Shown: piece by piece, positions 8,427-16,987 of the stretch | Numbering within the stretch: position 1 is the first letter of the stretch | Layout of the letters: every line of letters starts with the position of its first letter | DNA from: Streptomyces tuirus | Lineage (GTDB): Bacteria > Actinomycetota > Actinomycetes > Streptomycetales > Streptomycetaceae | Assembly: GCF_014701095.1 (NCBI RefSeq) | Contig: NZ_AP023439.1 | Span: 5,506,001 to 5,570,000, forward strand | Length of the DNA: 64,000 nt | Direction of reading: 5' to 3' | Translations under genes and position numbers: made by a program | The notes under the pieces: generated by a model | Seen by the model: only the letters and a program-made list of their open reading frames with translations | What the model was told of the DNA's origin: nothing | Databases searched by the model: none

Positions 8427-8455
8427 AAGGGGCCGGTCCCGAGGACCGGCCCCTT
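8427..8455. terminator. bidirectional terminator hairpin
   Basis: A 13-bp perfect stem (8427-8439 with 8443-8455) and a 3-nt loop, with A's at one foot and T's at the other. It lies exactly between the convergent stops at 8406 and 8458 and can serve both genes. Confidence 0.85.
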
Positions 8456-8457
8456 GC

Positions 8458-9030
8458 TCATGCTCCCGCCCGCAGCCGCTCCCGCGCCTCCATCAGCGCG
8501 AAGCCCAGCAGATTCGGCCCCCGCCAGCGCCGCGGATCGGCCGCCGCCTCGTCGTCCGCGGCCAGCCCGATGCCCCACACCCGGTCCACGGGGCTCGCCT
8601 CCACCAGCACCCGGTCGCCGGTGCCCAGCAGGTACCCCAGCAGCTCGGGGTGCGCGGCGAACTTGTGGACGCTGCCCTCCACGACGATCCGGAACCGCTC
8701 CCGCGCCCACACCGCCTCGTCGAACCCGCGCACCAGCCGCCCGGCCTTCTTCGCCTCGGCGGGATGCTCCGCGGCCAGCACGGCCCGCTCCGCCGCCGCG
8801 TCCCCGAAGAGCCGCGCCTTGCCGGCCATCATCCAGTGCTCGGCCGTCGCGTAGGTGACGCCGTCGACCGTGAACGGCGCCGGCCACCACTGGCTCAGAC
8901 AGCTCGCCCCGATCCGGCCGTCCGGCCGCGGCCGGTGCCCCCAGAAGTGCAGGTACTTCACCCTGGTCCCCGCGCGGACCGCCCTGATCAGGGCCTCCTG
9001 CGAGCCGACCGCCCCCGTGATCTTCTCCAT
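8458..9030 (-). CDS. NADAR family protein (YbiA-like N-glycosidase)
   Basis: 190 residues from the ATG at 9030; an in-frame GTG at 9060 would add ten residues and has a weak AGGA upstream. NADAR signatures are clear: YLHFWGHRP, LSQWWPAPFTVDG, YATAEHWMMAGKARLFGD, and a C-terminal DRVWGIGLAADD...WRGPNLLG. Characterised members cleave the N-glycosidic bond of toxic riboflavin-pathway intermediates, and some act on ADP-ribose derivatives. The substrate here is not determined. It is a single gene with its own terminator. Confidence 0.85.
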   Translation of the reverse strand: MEKITGAVGSQEALIRAVRAGTRVKYLHFWGHRPRPDGRIGASCLSQWWPAPFTVDGVTYATAEHWMMAGKARLFGDAAAERAVLAAEHPAEAKKAGRLVRGFDEAVWARERFRIVVEGSVHKFAAHPELLGYLLGTGDRVLVEASPVDRVWGIGLAADDEAAADPRRWRGPNLLGFALMEARERLRAGA

Positions 9031-9102
9031 GCACGCGAGTGTGGCACGCACCACTGACACAGCGTCCTGCCTTTTCGCGGCGAACTCGACACCTGGTCGA
9101 CA

Positions 9103-9138
9103 GATTCCGTCGCGTAACCAAAAATCAACAACGGAATC
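9103..9138. promoter_or_regulatory. inverted repeat upstream of the polyamine operon
   Basis: The arms GATTCCGT (9103-9110) and ACGGAATC (9131-9138) are perfect inverted copies 28 bp apart, centre to centre. A second pair, CAACAA (9126-9131) and TTGTTG (9141-9146), runs into the putative -35 box. It is a candidate operator for the operon that starts at 9230. Confidence 0.4.
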
Positions 9139-9140
9139 AC

Positions 9141-9169
9141 TTGTTGGAGTGGCATACCTCTGTCAGGAT
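9141..9169 (+). promoter_or_regulatory. candidate promoter of the polyamine operon
   Basis: TTGTTG (9141-9146) and CAGGAT (9164-9169) are 17 bp apart, a fair match to a streptomycete housekeeping promoter. It would give a leader of about 50 nt before the GGAGGAG ribosome-binding site at 9230. Confidence 0.35.
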
Positions 9170-9229
9170 CGGCACTCAAATCGAGCCTGAGCCACGCCGG
9201 CCCCACCAGGGGACACGGAGGAGAGCGAC

Positions 9230-10765
9230 ATGCACAACCCGGGCATTGCCACCCCGGACCGATTTCCGGCCGAGGAGCGCTTCGCGGAGGGCGCGCAGTA
9301 CATCGCGGGGCGCCTGACCAGGGGCACCTCCGGCCGCACCCACGCGGTCGTCGACCCGGCGTCGGGCGAGGAGGTCCTCACCTACGAACTGGCGGGCACG
9401 GCCGACGTCGACCGGGCCGTCGCCGCCGCCCGCGCGGCCTTCCCCGGCTGGGCGGGAGCCACCCCGGGCGAGCGGTCCGACGCCCTGCACCGGTTCGCCG
9501 CGGTCCTGGCCGACCGCGCCGAGGACTTCGCCCGTGCCGAGTCGCTCCAGTGCGGCAAGCCGCTGAAGCTGACCCGGGAGTTCGACGTCCCCGGGACCAT
9601 CGACAACGCCGCCTTCTTCGCCGGTGCCGCACGGCATCTGCAGGGGCAGTCCGCCGGTGAGTACTCCGGCGACCACACCTCGTACATCCGGCGTGAGCCC
9701 ATCGGGGTCGTCGGGTCGATCGCGCCCTGGAACTACCCCCTCCAGATGGCCGCCTGGAAGATCCTCCCGGCGATCGCCGCGGGCAACACCATCGTCCTGA
9801 AGCCCGCCGAGCTCACCCCGCTGACCTCGCTGCTCTTCGCCCAGGCGGCCACGGACGCCGGGATCCCGGACGGCGTGATCAACATCGTCACGGGCACCGG
9901 CAGGGAGGCCGGGGAGCACCTCGTCGGCCACCCGGACGTGGCCATGACCTCCTTCACCGGCTCCACCGCCGTCGGCAAGCGCGTCGCCGAGGTCGCCACC
10001 GCCACCGTCAAGCGCCTGCACCTGGAGCTCGGCGGCAAGGCGCCCTTCGTGGTCTTCGACGACGCCGACCTGGAGGCCGCCGCCCAGGGCGCGGTCGCGG
10101 GCTCCCTGATCAACACCGGGCAGGACTGCACGGCCGCCACGCGCGCGTACGTGCAGCGGCCGCTGTACGACGCCTTCGTGGAGCGGACCGCGGCGCTCAT
10201 GGAGACGGTCCGGCTCGGCGACCCCTTCGCCGCCGGCACCGATCTCGGCCCGCTGATCTCGCACGTGCAGCGGGACCGGGTTGCCGGATTCGTGGACCGG
10301 GCGCGGGCCTACGCACGCGTGGTGACCGGCGGTGAGGCGCCGGAGGGAGAGCTCGCAAAGGGCGCCTACTACCGGCCCACCCTGATCGCCGACGCGGCCC
10401 AGGACAGCGAGGTCGTCCAGTCGGAGATCTTCGGCCCGGTCCTGGTCGTGCTGCCCTTCGACACCGACGACGAGGGCCTCGCGCTCGCCAACGACACCCC
10501 CTACGGCCTGGCCGCCTCCGCCTGGAGCCGGGACGTGTACCGGGCGAACCGGGCCACACGCGAGATCAAGGCCGGGTGCGTCTGGATCAACGACCACATC
10601 CCGATCATCAGCGAGATGCCGCACGGCGGCTACAAGTCCTCCGGCTACGGCAAGGACATGTCCGCGTACTCGTTCGAGGAGTACACCCAGATCAAGCACG
10701 TCATGTTCGACAACACCGCGGTCGCCGCGAAGGACTGGCACCGCACCGTGTTCGGGGATCGATAG
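9230..10765 (+). CDS. gamma-aminobutyraldehyde dehydrogenase-type aldehyde dehydrogenase
   Basis: 511 residues, ATG preceded by ACGGAGGAG. Aldehyde dehydrogenase motifs in order: PWNYPLQMAAWK (NAD-binding), KPAELTPL, FTGSTAVGKRV, the general-base LELGGKAP, the nucleophile cysteine in NTGQDCTAATR, EIFGPVLVV, and a C-terminal GGYKSSGYGKDMS. The gene is first in an operon with a polyamine importer and an FAD oxidase. The likely reaction is oxidation of an amino-aldehyde (4-aminobutanal or its gamma-glutamyl form) to GABA or gamma-glutamyl-GABA with NAD+. It is a close paralogue of the enzyme whose end starts this window. Confidence 0.88.
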   Translation: MHNPGIATPDRFPAEERFAEGAQYIAGRLTRGTSGRTHAVVDPASGEEVLTYELAGTADVDRAVAAARAAFPGWAGATPGERSDALHRFAAVLADRAEDFARAESLQCGKPLKLTREFDVPGTIDNAAFFAGAARHLQGQSAGEYSGDHTSYIRREPIGVVGSIAPWNYPLQMAAWKILPAIAAGNTIVLKPAELTPLTSLLFAQAATDAGIPDGVINIVTGTGREAGEHLVGHPDVAMTSFTGSTAVGKRVAEVATATVKRLHLELGGKAPFVVFDDADLEAAAQGAVAGSLINTGQDCTAATRAYVQRPLYDAFVERTAALMETVRLGDPFAAGTDLGPLISHVQRDRVAGFVDRARAYARVVTGGEAPEGELAKGAYYRPTLIADAAQDSEVVQSEIFGPVLVVLPFDTDDEGLALANDTPYGLAASAWSRDVYRANRATREIKAGCVWINDHIPIISEMPHGGYKSSGYGKDMSAYSFEEYTQIKHVMFDNTAVAAKDWHRTVFGDR

Positions 10766-10821
10766 CCGTCTGCAGGCCGCCTGACCAACGGCCGTCCACC
10801 CTCCGAAAGGGCACCACGCGC

Positions 10822-12069
10822 ATGGAGCAGTACGAGCCCGACCGCCTGTCCGCGGTCCAAAGGGCCGCCATGAGGCGCAGTTTCACCAACGGCAGGGCCT
10901 CCCTCACCCGGCGGTCCCTGCTGCGCGCCTCCGCGGGCGGGGCGCTCGCGGCCGGCGGACTGGGGACGCTGAGCGCCTGCGGCATCCCGGCGGCCGGCCA
11001 GTCGAAGGGCGGCGTCCCCGCCGAGGACCACTCGGCCAAGGAGAAGACGGTGACCTTCTCCAACTGGACCGAGTACATGGACGTCGACGACAGCGGCAAA
11101 CGCCACCCGACCCTGGACCAGTTCGCGAAGCGGACCGGCATCAAGGTCAAGTACAGCGAGGACATCAACGACAACAACGAGTTCTTCGGCAAGATCAAGC
11201 CGCAGCTCGCCGCGGGCCAGGACACCGGCCGCGACCTGATCGTCCTCACCGACTGGCTGGCCGCCCGGCTCATCCGCCTCGGCTGGGTGCAGAAGCTCGA
11301 CCCGAGCAACCTGCCGCACGCCTACGCCAACCTGTCGGCCCAGTTCCGCAGCCCCGACTGGGACCCCGGCCGCGCCTACTCGTACGTCTGGCAGGGCATC
11401 TCGACCGTCATCGCGTACAACAAGAAGGCCCTCGACGGCGTCGAGGTGAAGTCGGTCTCCGACCTGCTGGACAACCCCAAGCTCAAGGGCCGGGTCGGGT
11501 TCCTGTCCGAGATGCGCGACAGCATCGGCATGACGCTGCTCGACATGGGCAAGGACCCGGCGGACTTCACCGCCGACGACTACGACGCGGCCATCGCCCG
11601 CCTCCAGAAGGCCGTCGACAAGGGCCAGATCCGCCGCTTCACCGGCAACGACTACACCTCGGACCTGACCAGCGGCGACTTCGCGGCCTGTGTCGCCTGG
11701 GCCGGTGACGTCGTCCAGCTCAAGGCGGACAGCCCCGACATCGACTTCCTCATCCCGGACAGCGGCTACGTGACGTCGACCGACAACCTGCTGATCCCCA
11801 ACAAGGCCCGGCACAAGACCAACGCCGAGCGGCTCATCGACTTCTACTACGAGCCGAAGGCCGCCGCCGAACTCGCCGCGTACATCAACTACGTGTGTCC
11901 CGTCGACGGCGTGAAGACCGAGCTCGCGAAGATCGACGAGGACGCGGCGAACAACCCGCTGATCATTCCCGACAAGGCCATGGCCGCCAAGTCCCATGCC
12001 TTCCGCTCGCTGAGCTCGAAGGAAGAGACCGAGTTCGAAGCGAAGTTCGCGAAGCTGACGGGGGCGTGA
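10822..12069 (+). CDS. potD: polyamine ABC transporter substrate-binding lipoprotein (PotD/PotF-like)
   Basis: 415 residues. The signal peptide has a twin-arginine-like start (TRRSLLRAS) and a lipobox (LSAC, cysteine near residue 53). It is therefore exported and anchored as a lipoprotein, probably by the Tat route. The mature part starts FSNWTEYMD and contains DLIVLTDWLAARL and a late YEPKAAAELAAYINYVCPV block, typical of spermidine/putrescine-binding proteins (type 2 periplasmic fold). It lies 56 bp after the aldehyde dehydrogenase gene and overlaps or abuts potA. Whether it prefers putrescine or spermidine cannot be read from the sequence. Confidence 0.88.
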   Translation: MEQYEPDRLSAVQRAAMRRSFTNGRASLTRRSLLRASAGGALAAGGLGTLSACGIPAAGQSKGGVPAEDHSAKEKTVTFSNWTEYMDVDDSGKRHPTLDQFAKRTGIKVKYSEDINDNNEFFGKIKPQLAAGQDTGRDLIVLTDWLAARLIRLGWVQKLDPSNLPHAYANLSAQFRSPDWDPGRAYSYVWQGISTVIAYNKKALDGVEVKSVSDLLDNPKLKGRVGFLSEMRDSIGMTLLDMGKDPADFTADDYDAAIARLQKAVDKGQIRRFTGNDYTSDLTSGDFAACVAWAGDVVQLKADSPDIDFLIPDSGYVTSTDNLLIPNKARHKTNAERLIDFYYEPKAAAELAAYINYVCPVDGVKTELAKIDEDAANNPLIIPDKAMAAKSHAFRSLSSKEETEFEAKFAKLTGA

Positions 12070-12074
12070 CCACC

Positions 12075-13220
12075 ATGACGAACAAGACCGACCCCAGCGG
12101 CGACGTCCGCCTCACGGGCATAGCCAAGACCTACGGCTCCTTCACCGCCGTCCACCCGCTCGACCTGACCGTGCCGCAGGGCTCCTTCTTCGCCCTGCTC
12201 GGCGCCTCCGGCTGCGGAAAGACCACCACCCTGCGCATGATCGCCGGCCTGGAGGAACCCTCCGCCGGCACCGTCTTCCTCGGTGATCAGGACGTGACCG
12301 CCCTGCCGCCGTACAAGCGGCCGGTGAACACGGTCTTCCAGTCCTACGCCCTCTTCCCGCACCTCGACATCTTCGAGAACGTTGCCTTCGGCCTGCGCCG
12401 GCGCGGCCTGAAATCGGTGAAGAAGCAGGTCGAGGAGATGCTGGAGCTCGTGCAGCTCGGCGAGCAGGCCCGCAAGAAGCCGCACCAGCTCTCCGGCGGC
12501 CAGCAGCAGCGCGTCGCCGTCGCCCGCGCGCTGATCAACCACCCCAAGGTGCTCCTGCTCGACGAACCGCTAGGTGCCCTCGACCTCAAGCTGCGCCGCC
12601 AGATGCAGCTGGAGCTCAAGCGCATCCAGACCGAGGTCGGCATCACCTTCGTCCACGTCACCCACGACCAGGAAGAGGCCATGACCATGGCCGACACGGT
12701 CGCCGTGATGAACGCGGGCCGCGTCGAGCAACTGGGTGCCCCCACCGAGCTCTACGAGAACCCGCGCACCACCTTCGTCGCGAACTTCCTCGGCACCTCC
12801 AACTTCATCGAGGCCGAGGTCGACTCGAAGAACGGCGAGGAGATCGTGCTGAAGGCGGGCGGCGGCAAGCTCGTCCTGCCCGGGGCGCGATGTTCGGCGC
12901 CCGCGACCACCGGCGGCAAGGTGCTGGTCGGCGTGCGCCCGGAGAAGATCTCCCTCACCCACGCCGACGACGCCGGTGAGGTCCCCGAGGGCCGCAACCG
13001 CATCACGGGCCGGATCGCCGACTCCAGCTTCATCGGCGTCTCCACCCAGTACGTCGTCGACAGCCCGGTCTGCTCCGACTTCGAGGTCTACGCCCAGAAC
13101 ATCGACCGCGACCCCCGCCTGGTCCCCGGCGCCGAGGTCGTCCTGCACTGGAACCCGGCCCACACCTTCGGCCTGGACGCCGCGCAGGACGCCGACGCGG
13201 GAGTGGAAGAGGCGGCCTGA
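12075..13220 (+). CDS. potA: polyamine ABC transporter ATP-binding protein
   Basis: 381 residues from ATG 12075, about 10 nt after GGGGG; a GTG at 12066 that overlaps the potD stop is an alternative. ABC ATPase motifs: Walker [11 protein letters not shown]-loop VFQSYALFP, signature [15 protein letters not shown], Walker [13 protein letters not shown], and switch HVTHD. The C-terminal 130 residues form a TOBE-type domain, usual for PotA/MalK-like proteins and often regulatory. It powers uptake by the two permeases encoded next. Confidence 0.92.
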   Translation: MTNKTDPSGDVRLTGIAKTYGSFTAVHPLDLTVPQGSFFALLGASGCGKTTTLRMIAGLEEPSAGTVFLGDQDVTALPPYKRPVNTVFQSYALFPHLDIFENVAFGLRRRGLKSVKKQVEEMLELVQLGEQARKKPHQLSGGQQQRVAVARALINHPKVLLLDEPLGALDLKLRRQMQLELKRIQTEVGITFVHVTHDQEEAMTMADTVAVMNAGRVEQLGAPTELYENPRTTFVANFLGTSNFIEAEVDSKNGEEIVLKAGGGKLVLPGARCSAPATTGGKVLVGVRPEKISLTHADDAGEVPEGRNRITGRIADSSFIGVSTQYVVDSPVCSDFEVYAQNIDRDPRLVPGAEVVLHWNPAHTFGLDAAQDADAGVEEAA

Positions 13221-14149
13221 TGTCGACACTCACCGAGGCGCCACCGCCCCTCGCACCGCAAGCGCCCGCATCCAAGCCCCCCAAGCGCCGGGGCCGCTTC
13301 ACGCCGTACTGGCTGCTGCTGCCCGGCATTCTGTGGCTGGTCGTCTTCTTCGCGCTGCCGATGATCTACCAGGCCTCCACGTCCGTGCAGACGGGCTCCC
13401 TGGAGCAGGGCTACAAGGTCACCTGGCACTTCGCCACGTACTGGGACGCGCTGTCGGCGTACTGGCCGCAGTTCGTCCGCTCGGTGCTCTACGCGGGCAC
13501 GGCGACGATCCTGTGCCTGCTGCTCGGCTACCCGCTGGCGTATCTGATCGCCTTCCGCGCCGGCCGCTGGAAGAACCTGATCATGATCCTGGTGATCGCG
13601 CCGTTCTTCACCAGCTTCCTGATCCGCACCCTCGCCTGGAAGACGATCCTCGCGGACGGCGGACCGGTCGTCGGCGCGCTCAACACGCTGCACGTCCTGG
13701 ACGTCACCAACTGGCTCGGCATGACCGCCGGCGACCGCGTCCTGGCCACCCCGCTCGCGGTGGTGTGCGGTCTGACGTACAACTTCCTGCCGTTCATGAT
13801 CCTTCCGCTGTACACCTCGCTGGAGCGCATCGACGGACGGCTCCACGAGGCCGCGGGAGACCTGTACGCCAGGCCCTGGACGACGTTCCGCAAGGTCACC
13901 TTCCCGCTGTCGATGCCGGGTGTCGTCTCCGGCACGCTGCTGACCTTCATTCCGGCGGCCGGTGACTACGTGAACGCCGATCTGCTCGGCTCCACCGACA
14001 CCGGCATGGTCGGAAACGTCATCCAGACGCAGTTCCTGAGAGTCCTCGACTATCCGACGGCCGCGGCGCTCTCCTTCATCCTCATGGCGGCCATTCTGCT
14101 CATGGTCACCCTCTACATCCGCAGGTCCGGGACGGAGGATCTGGTCTAA
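13220..14149 (+). CDS. potB: polyamine ABC transporter permease
   Basis: 309 residues. Its ATG shares one base with the potA stop (TGATG). About six membrane helices, the first near residues 33-55. The ABC-permease coupling motif reads EAAGDLYARPWTTFRKVTFPLSMPG. A Pro/Ala-rich N-terminal tail precedes the first helix. With potC it forms the inner-membrane channel of the importer. Confidence 0.9.
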   Translation: MSTLTEAPPPLAPQAPASKPPKRRGRFTPYWLLLPGILWLVVFFALPMIYQASTSVQTGSLEQGYKVTWHFATYWDALSAYWPQFVRSVLYAGTATILCLLLGYPLAYLIAFRAGRWKNLIMILVIAPFFTSFLIRTLAWKTILADGGPVVGALNTLHVLDVTNWLGMTAGDRVLATPLAVVCGLTYNFLPFMILPLYTSLERIDGRLHEAAGDLYARPWTTFRKVTFPLSMPGVVSGTLLTFIPAAGDYVNADLLGSTDTGMVGNVIQTQFLRVLDYPTAAALSFILMAAILLMVTLYIRRSGTEDLV

Positions 14150-14950
14150 ATGCCCTTCGTCAACTGGCTCAAGAGAAATCTCGTCGTCCTGGCGGGACTG
14201 CTGACCCTCGGCTATCTGCTCCTGCCGAACGTCGTCGTGACGGTGTTCTCCTTCAACAAACCGAAGGGGCGCTTCAACTACGAATGGCAGCAGTTCTCCC
14301 TGGACGCCTGGAAGGACCCGTGCGGGGTCTCCGGGCTGTGCGGGTCGCTGTCCCTCAGCCTCCAGATCGCGCTCTGGGCGACCCTCGGCGCCACCCTCCT
14401 CGGCACCCTGATCGCCTTCGCCCTGGTCCGCTACCGCTTCCGCGCCCGCGGCGCCGTGAACTCGCTGATCTTCCTGCCGATGGCGATGCCCGAGGTCGTC
14501 ATGGCCGCCTCGCTGCTCACCCTGTTCCTCAACATGGGCGCCCAGCTGGGTTTCTGGACCATCCTCATCGCGCACATCATGTTCTGCCTGAGCTTCGTGG
14601 TCACGGCCGTGAAGGCACGCGTGATGTCGATGGATCCCAGACTGGAGGAGGCGGCCCGGGACCTGTACGCCGGCCCGTTCCAGACCTTCGTCCGGGTGAC
14701 CCTGCCGATCGCCGCACCGGGAATCGCGGCGGGCGCGCTGCTCGCCTTCGCGCTGTCCTTCGACGATTTCATCATCACCAATTTCAACGCCGGCTCGACC
14801 GTCACCTTCCCGATGTTCGTATGGGGTTCGGCGCAGCGTGGAACGCCCGTTCAGATCAATGTCATCGGCACGACCATGTTCGTCGTCGCCGTACTGTTCG
14901 TCCTGGTTTCCATGCTTGCCGGAAACCGCCGCAACAGGCAGAAGGCATAA
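14150..14950 (+). CDS. potC: polyamine ABC transporter permease
   Basis: 266 residues. The ATG follows the potB stop with no gap (TAAATG), so the two are coupled. About six helices; coupling motif EEAARDLYAGPFQTFVRVTLPIAAPG. The FDDFIITNF segment and the short basic tail are typical of PotC/PotI. Second half of the permease heterodimer. Confidence 0.9.
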   Translation: MPFVNWLKRNLVVLAGLLTLGYLLLPNVVVTVFSFNKPKGRFNYEWQQFSLDAWKDPCGVSGLCGSLSLSLQIALWATLGATLLGTLIAFALVRYRFRARGAVNSLIFLPMAMPEVVMAASLLTLFLNMGAQLGFWTILIAHIMFCLSFVVTAVKARVMSMDPRLEEAARDLYAGPFQTFVRVTLPIAAPGIAAGALLAFALSFDDFIITNFNAGSTVTFPMFVWGSAQRGTPVQINVIGTTMFVVAVLFVLVSMLAGNRRNRQKA

Positions 14951-14970
14951 CCCCGTAGGGAGTTGAAATC

Positions 14971-16389
14971 ATGGCCCCGAGCGCCATGAATCAGTGGACC
15001 CGTTCGCTTTCCGACGTCCAGCCGGTCCCGTACTGGCTGGACGACCCCGGCCGGCCCCGTCCCGAACCCGCCCTCACCACCTCCGAGACCTGCGACCTGC
15101 TGGTCGTCGGCGGCGGTTACAGCGGTCTGTGGACGGCGCTGGTCGCCAAGGAGCGCGACCCGCAGCGGGACGTGGTGCTGGTGGAGGGCCGCGAGGTGGG
15201 CTGGGCCGCCTCCGGACGCAACGGCGGATTCTGCGCCGCCTCCCTCACCCACGGCCTGCCCAACGGCCTCACCCGCTGGCCGGACGAGATCCACACGCTC
15301 CAGCGGATGGGCGAGGGCAACCTCGACGAGATCGAGGCGGCCCTCGCCCGGCACTCCATCGACTGCGACTTCGAGCGCACCGGCGAGATCGACGTCGCCA
15401 CCGAGCCCTACCAGGCACGCGAACTGCGCGAGTGGCACGAGGAGACGCAGCGCCGGGGCCTGGCCGACGGCGTCGAGTTCCTGGACGCCGACGCCGTACG
15501 GGAGCAGGTGAACTCACCCACCTTCCAGGCGGGCCTGTGGGACCGCAGGGGCGTCGCCATGCTCGACCCGGCGAAGCTCGCCTGGGGCCTGAAGCGGGCG
15601 TGCGTGGAACTGGGCGTGCGCGTCCACGAGAACACCCCCGCCCTCACCCTGAAGCCGTACGGGCCCGGCATGGCCGTACGCACTCCCTACGGCAGCATCC
15701 GCGCCCGCCAGGTCGCCCTCGGCACCAACATCTTCCCGAACCTGGTCAGACGCGTCCGCTCGTACACCGTCCCGGTCTACGACTACGCCCTGATGACCGA
15801 GCCGCTCACGCCCGAGCAGCTCGCATCGGTCGGCTGGAAGAACCGCCAGGGCCTCGGCGACAGCGCGAACCAGTTCCACTACTTCCGGCTGTCCGCCGAC
15901 AACCGGATCCTGTGGGGCGGCTACGACGCGATCTACCCCTACGGCGGCCGCGTCCGCGCCGAGTACGACGACCGCCCCGAGACCTACGCCAAGCTCGCCG
16001 GGCACTTCTTCACCTGCTTCCCGCAGCTGGAGGGCGTCCGCTTCAGCCACGCCTGGGGCGGCGCGATCGACACCTGCTCCCGCTTCTCGGCGTTCTTCGG
16101 CACCGCCCACCAGGGCAAGGTGGCGTACGCGGCCGGGTACACCGGCCTCGGCGTCGGTGCCACCCGCTTCGGCGCGGAGGTGATGCTGGACCTGCTGTCC
16201 GGCGAACGCACCGAGCGCACGGAACTGGAGATGGTCCGCAAGAAGCCGCTTCCCTTCCCGCCGGAGCCCTTCGCCTGGACGGGCATCGCCCTCACCAAGT
16301 GGTCCCTGGCCCGCGCGGACGCCCAGGGCGGGCGCCGCAATCTGTGGCTGCGCACGATGGACCGCTTGGGGCTGGGATTCGACAGCTGA
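14971..16389 (+). CDS. FAD-dependent amine oxidoreductase, PuuB-like
   Basis: 472 residues; AGGGAG lies 8 nt before the ATG. The FAD-binding Rossmann motif is DLLVVGGGYSGLWTA (about 31-45), followed by a VEGREVGWAASGRNGG motif of the DAO/glycine oxidase family. The C-terminal GYTGLGVGATRFGAEVML segment binds FAD again. It is last in the polyamine operon, so the probable reaction is oxidation of putrescine or gamma-glutamylputrescine to the amino-aldehyde used by the dehydrogenase at 9230, releasing peroxide and ammonia. No gamma-glutamylputrescine synthetase gene is in the window. Confidence 0.82.
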   Translation: MAPSAMNQWTRSLSDVQPVPYWLDDPGRPRPEPALTTSETCDLLVVGGGYSGLWTALVAKERDPQRDVVLVEGREVGWAASGRNGGFCAASLTHGLPNGLTRWPDEIHTLQRMGEGNLDEIEAALARHSIDCDFERTGEIDVATEPYQARELREWHEETQRRGLADGVEFLDADAVREQVNSPTFQAGLWDRRGVAMLDPAKLAWGLKRACVELGVRVHENTPALTLKPYGPGMAVRTPYGSIRARQVALGTNIFPNLVRRVRSYTVPVYDYALMTEPLTPEQLASVGWKNRQGLGDSANQFHYFRLSADNRILWGGYDAIYPYGGRVRAEYDDRPETYAKLAGHFFTCFPQLEGVRFSHAWGGAIDTCSRFSAFFGTAHQGKVAYAAGYTGLGVGATRFGAEVMLDLLSGERTERTELEMVRKKPLPFPPEPFAWTGIALTKWSLARADAQGGRRNLWLRTMDRLGLGFDS

Positions 16390-16450
16390 TCGACCGGGTG
16401 TGATCCGGTTCACTCCAACGAGCTGCCGGAACCCGCGTAATGGCCGGGGG

Positions 16451-16524
16451 GACACCCCCTTCTCCCTCGTGATGCCCCCCGGACGCCCCGCGCGTCCGGG
16501 GGATACGCGAGAGAGAAGGGGGTC
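16451..16524 (+). promoter_or_regulatory. long hairpin that buries the ribosome-binding site of the next gene
   Basis: An outer stem of 15 pairs with one mismatch (16455-16469 with 16508-16522) and an inner perfect 11-bp stem (16476-16486 with 16492-16502) are separated by a small internal loop; the apical loop has 5 nt. The purine-rich GAGAAGGGGG at 16513-16522, the only plausible Shine-Dalgarno for the ATG at 16532, lies in the right arm. The structure could block translation or act as a read-through terminator after the oxidase gene. Confidence 0.6.
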
Positions 16525-16531
16525 TTTGACG

Positions 16532-16987
16532 ATGACCGGTGCGAAGACGGCGGTCGAGTGGCTCGCATCCGTCGCACCCGATCCCGAGGCCTGCCGCTGG
16601 GAGTGGGAGCGCAACCCGCTCGGCGTCGCACTGCTGCCCGCCGGCAGCGCCTGGGACGTGCTGATCCTGCCCAGCGCACTCGGATACGCCACGCTCGACG
16701 TGCTCACCCGCGTCCTCGACCGGCCGGGCCCCGTGCTCGTCGACTTCGGCGACGCCCGCATGGGGTTCTTCGTGCCGCCGGGCACCGCGGCCCGCTGGCT
16801 CGGCACGGGCATCCGCACGGCGGGCGCCGGCACCTGGATCGTCGTGCCGTACCCGGGCCGCTCCTCACCCGGCGGCGTCCGCTGGCTGGTCCCCCCGGAC
16901 GGCTCGGGCATGCTGAGCGACCCGGCCCTGCTGGAACTGGCGATGCACGAGGCGGCGGCGAGGCTGGCGACGCGGAACGACGACTAG
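16532..16987 (+). CDS. small conserved protein of unknown function
   Basis: 151 residues from ATG 16532; a TTG two codons upstream is closer to the ribosome-binding site and less likely. The protein is soluble, without signal peptide or membrane helix. It contains WDVLILPSALGYATLDVL, PGPVLVDFGDARMGFFVPPG and RWLVPPDGSGMLSDPALLELA. Its beta-rich middle loosely recalls the N-terminal fold of bifunctional primase/polymerase proteins, but no catalytic residues are identifiable, so I assign no function. It lies after the polyamine oxidase gene behind a strong hairpin, and its stop codon overlaps that of the convergent PAP2 gene. Confidence 0.65.
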   Translation: MTGAKTAVEWLASVAPDPEACRWEWERNPLGVALLPAGSAWDVLILPSALGYATLDVLTRVLDRPGPVLVDFGDARMGFFVPPGTAARWLGTGIRTAGAGTWIVVPYPGRSSPGGVRWLVPPDGSGMLSDPALLELAMHEAAARLATRNDD

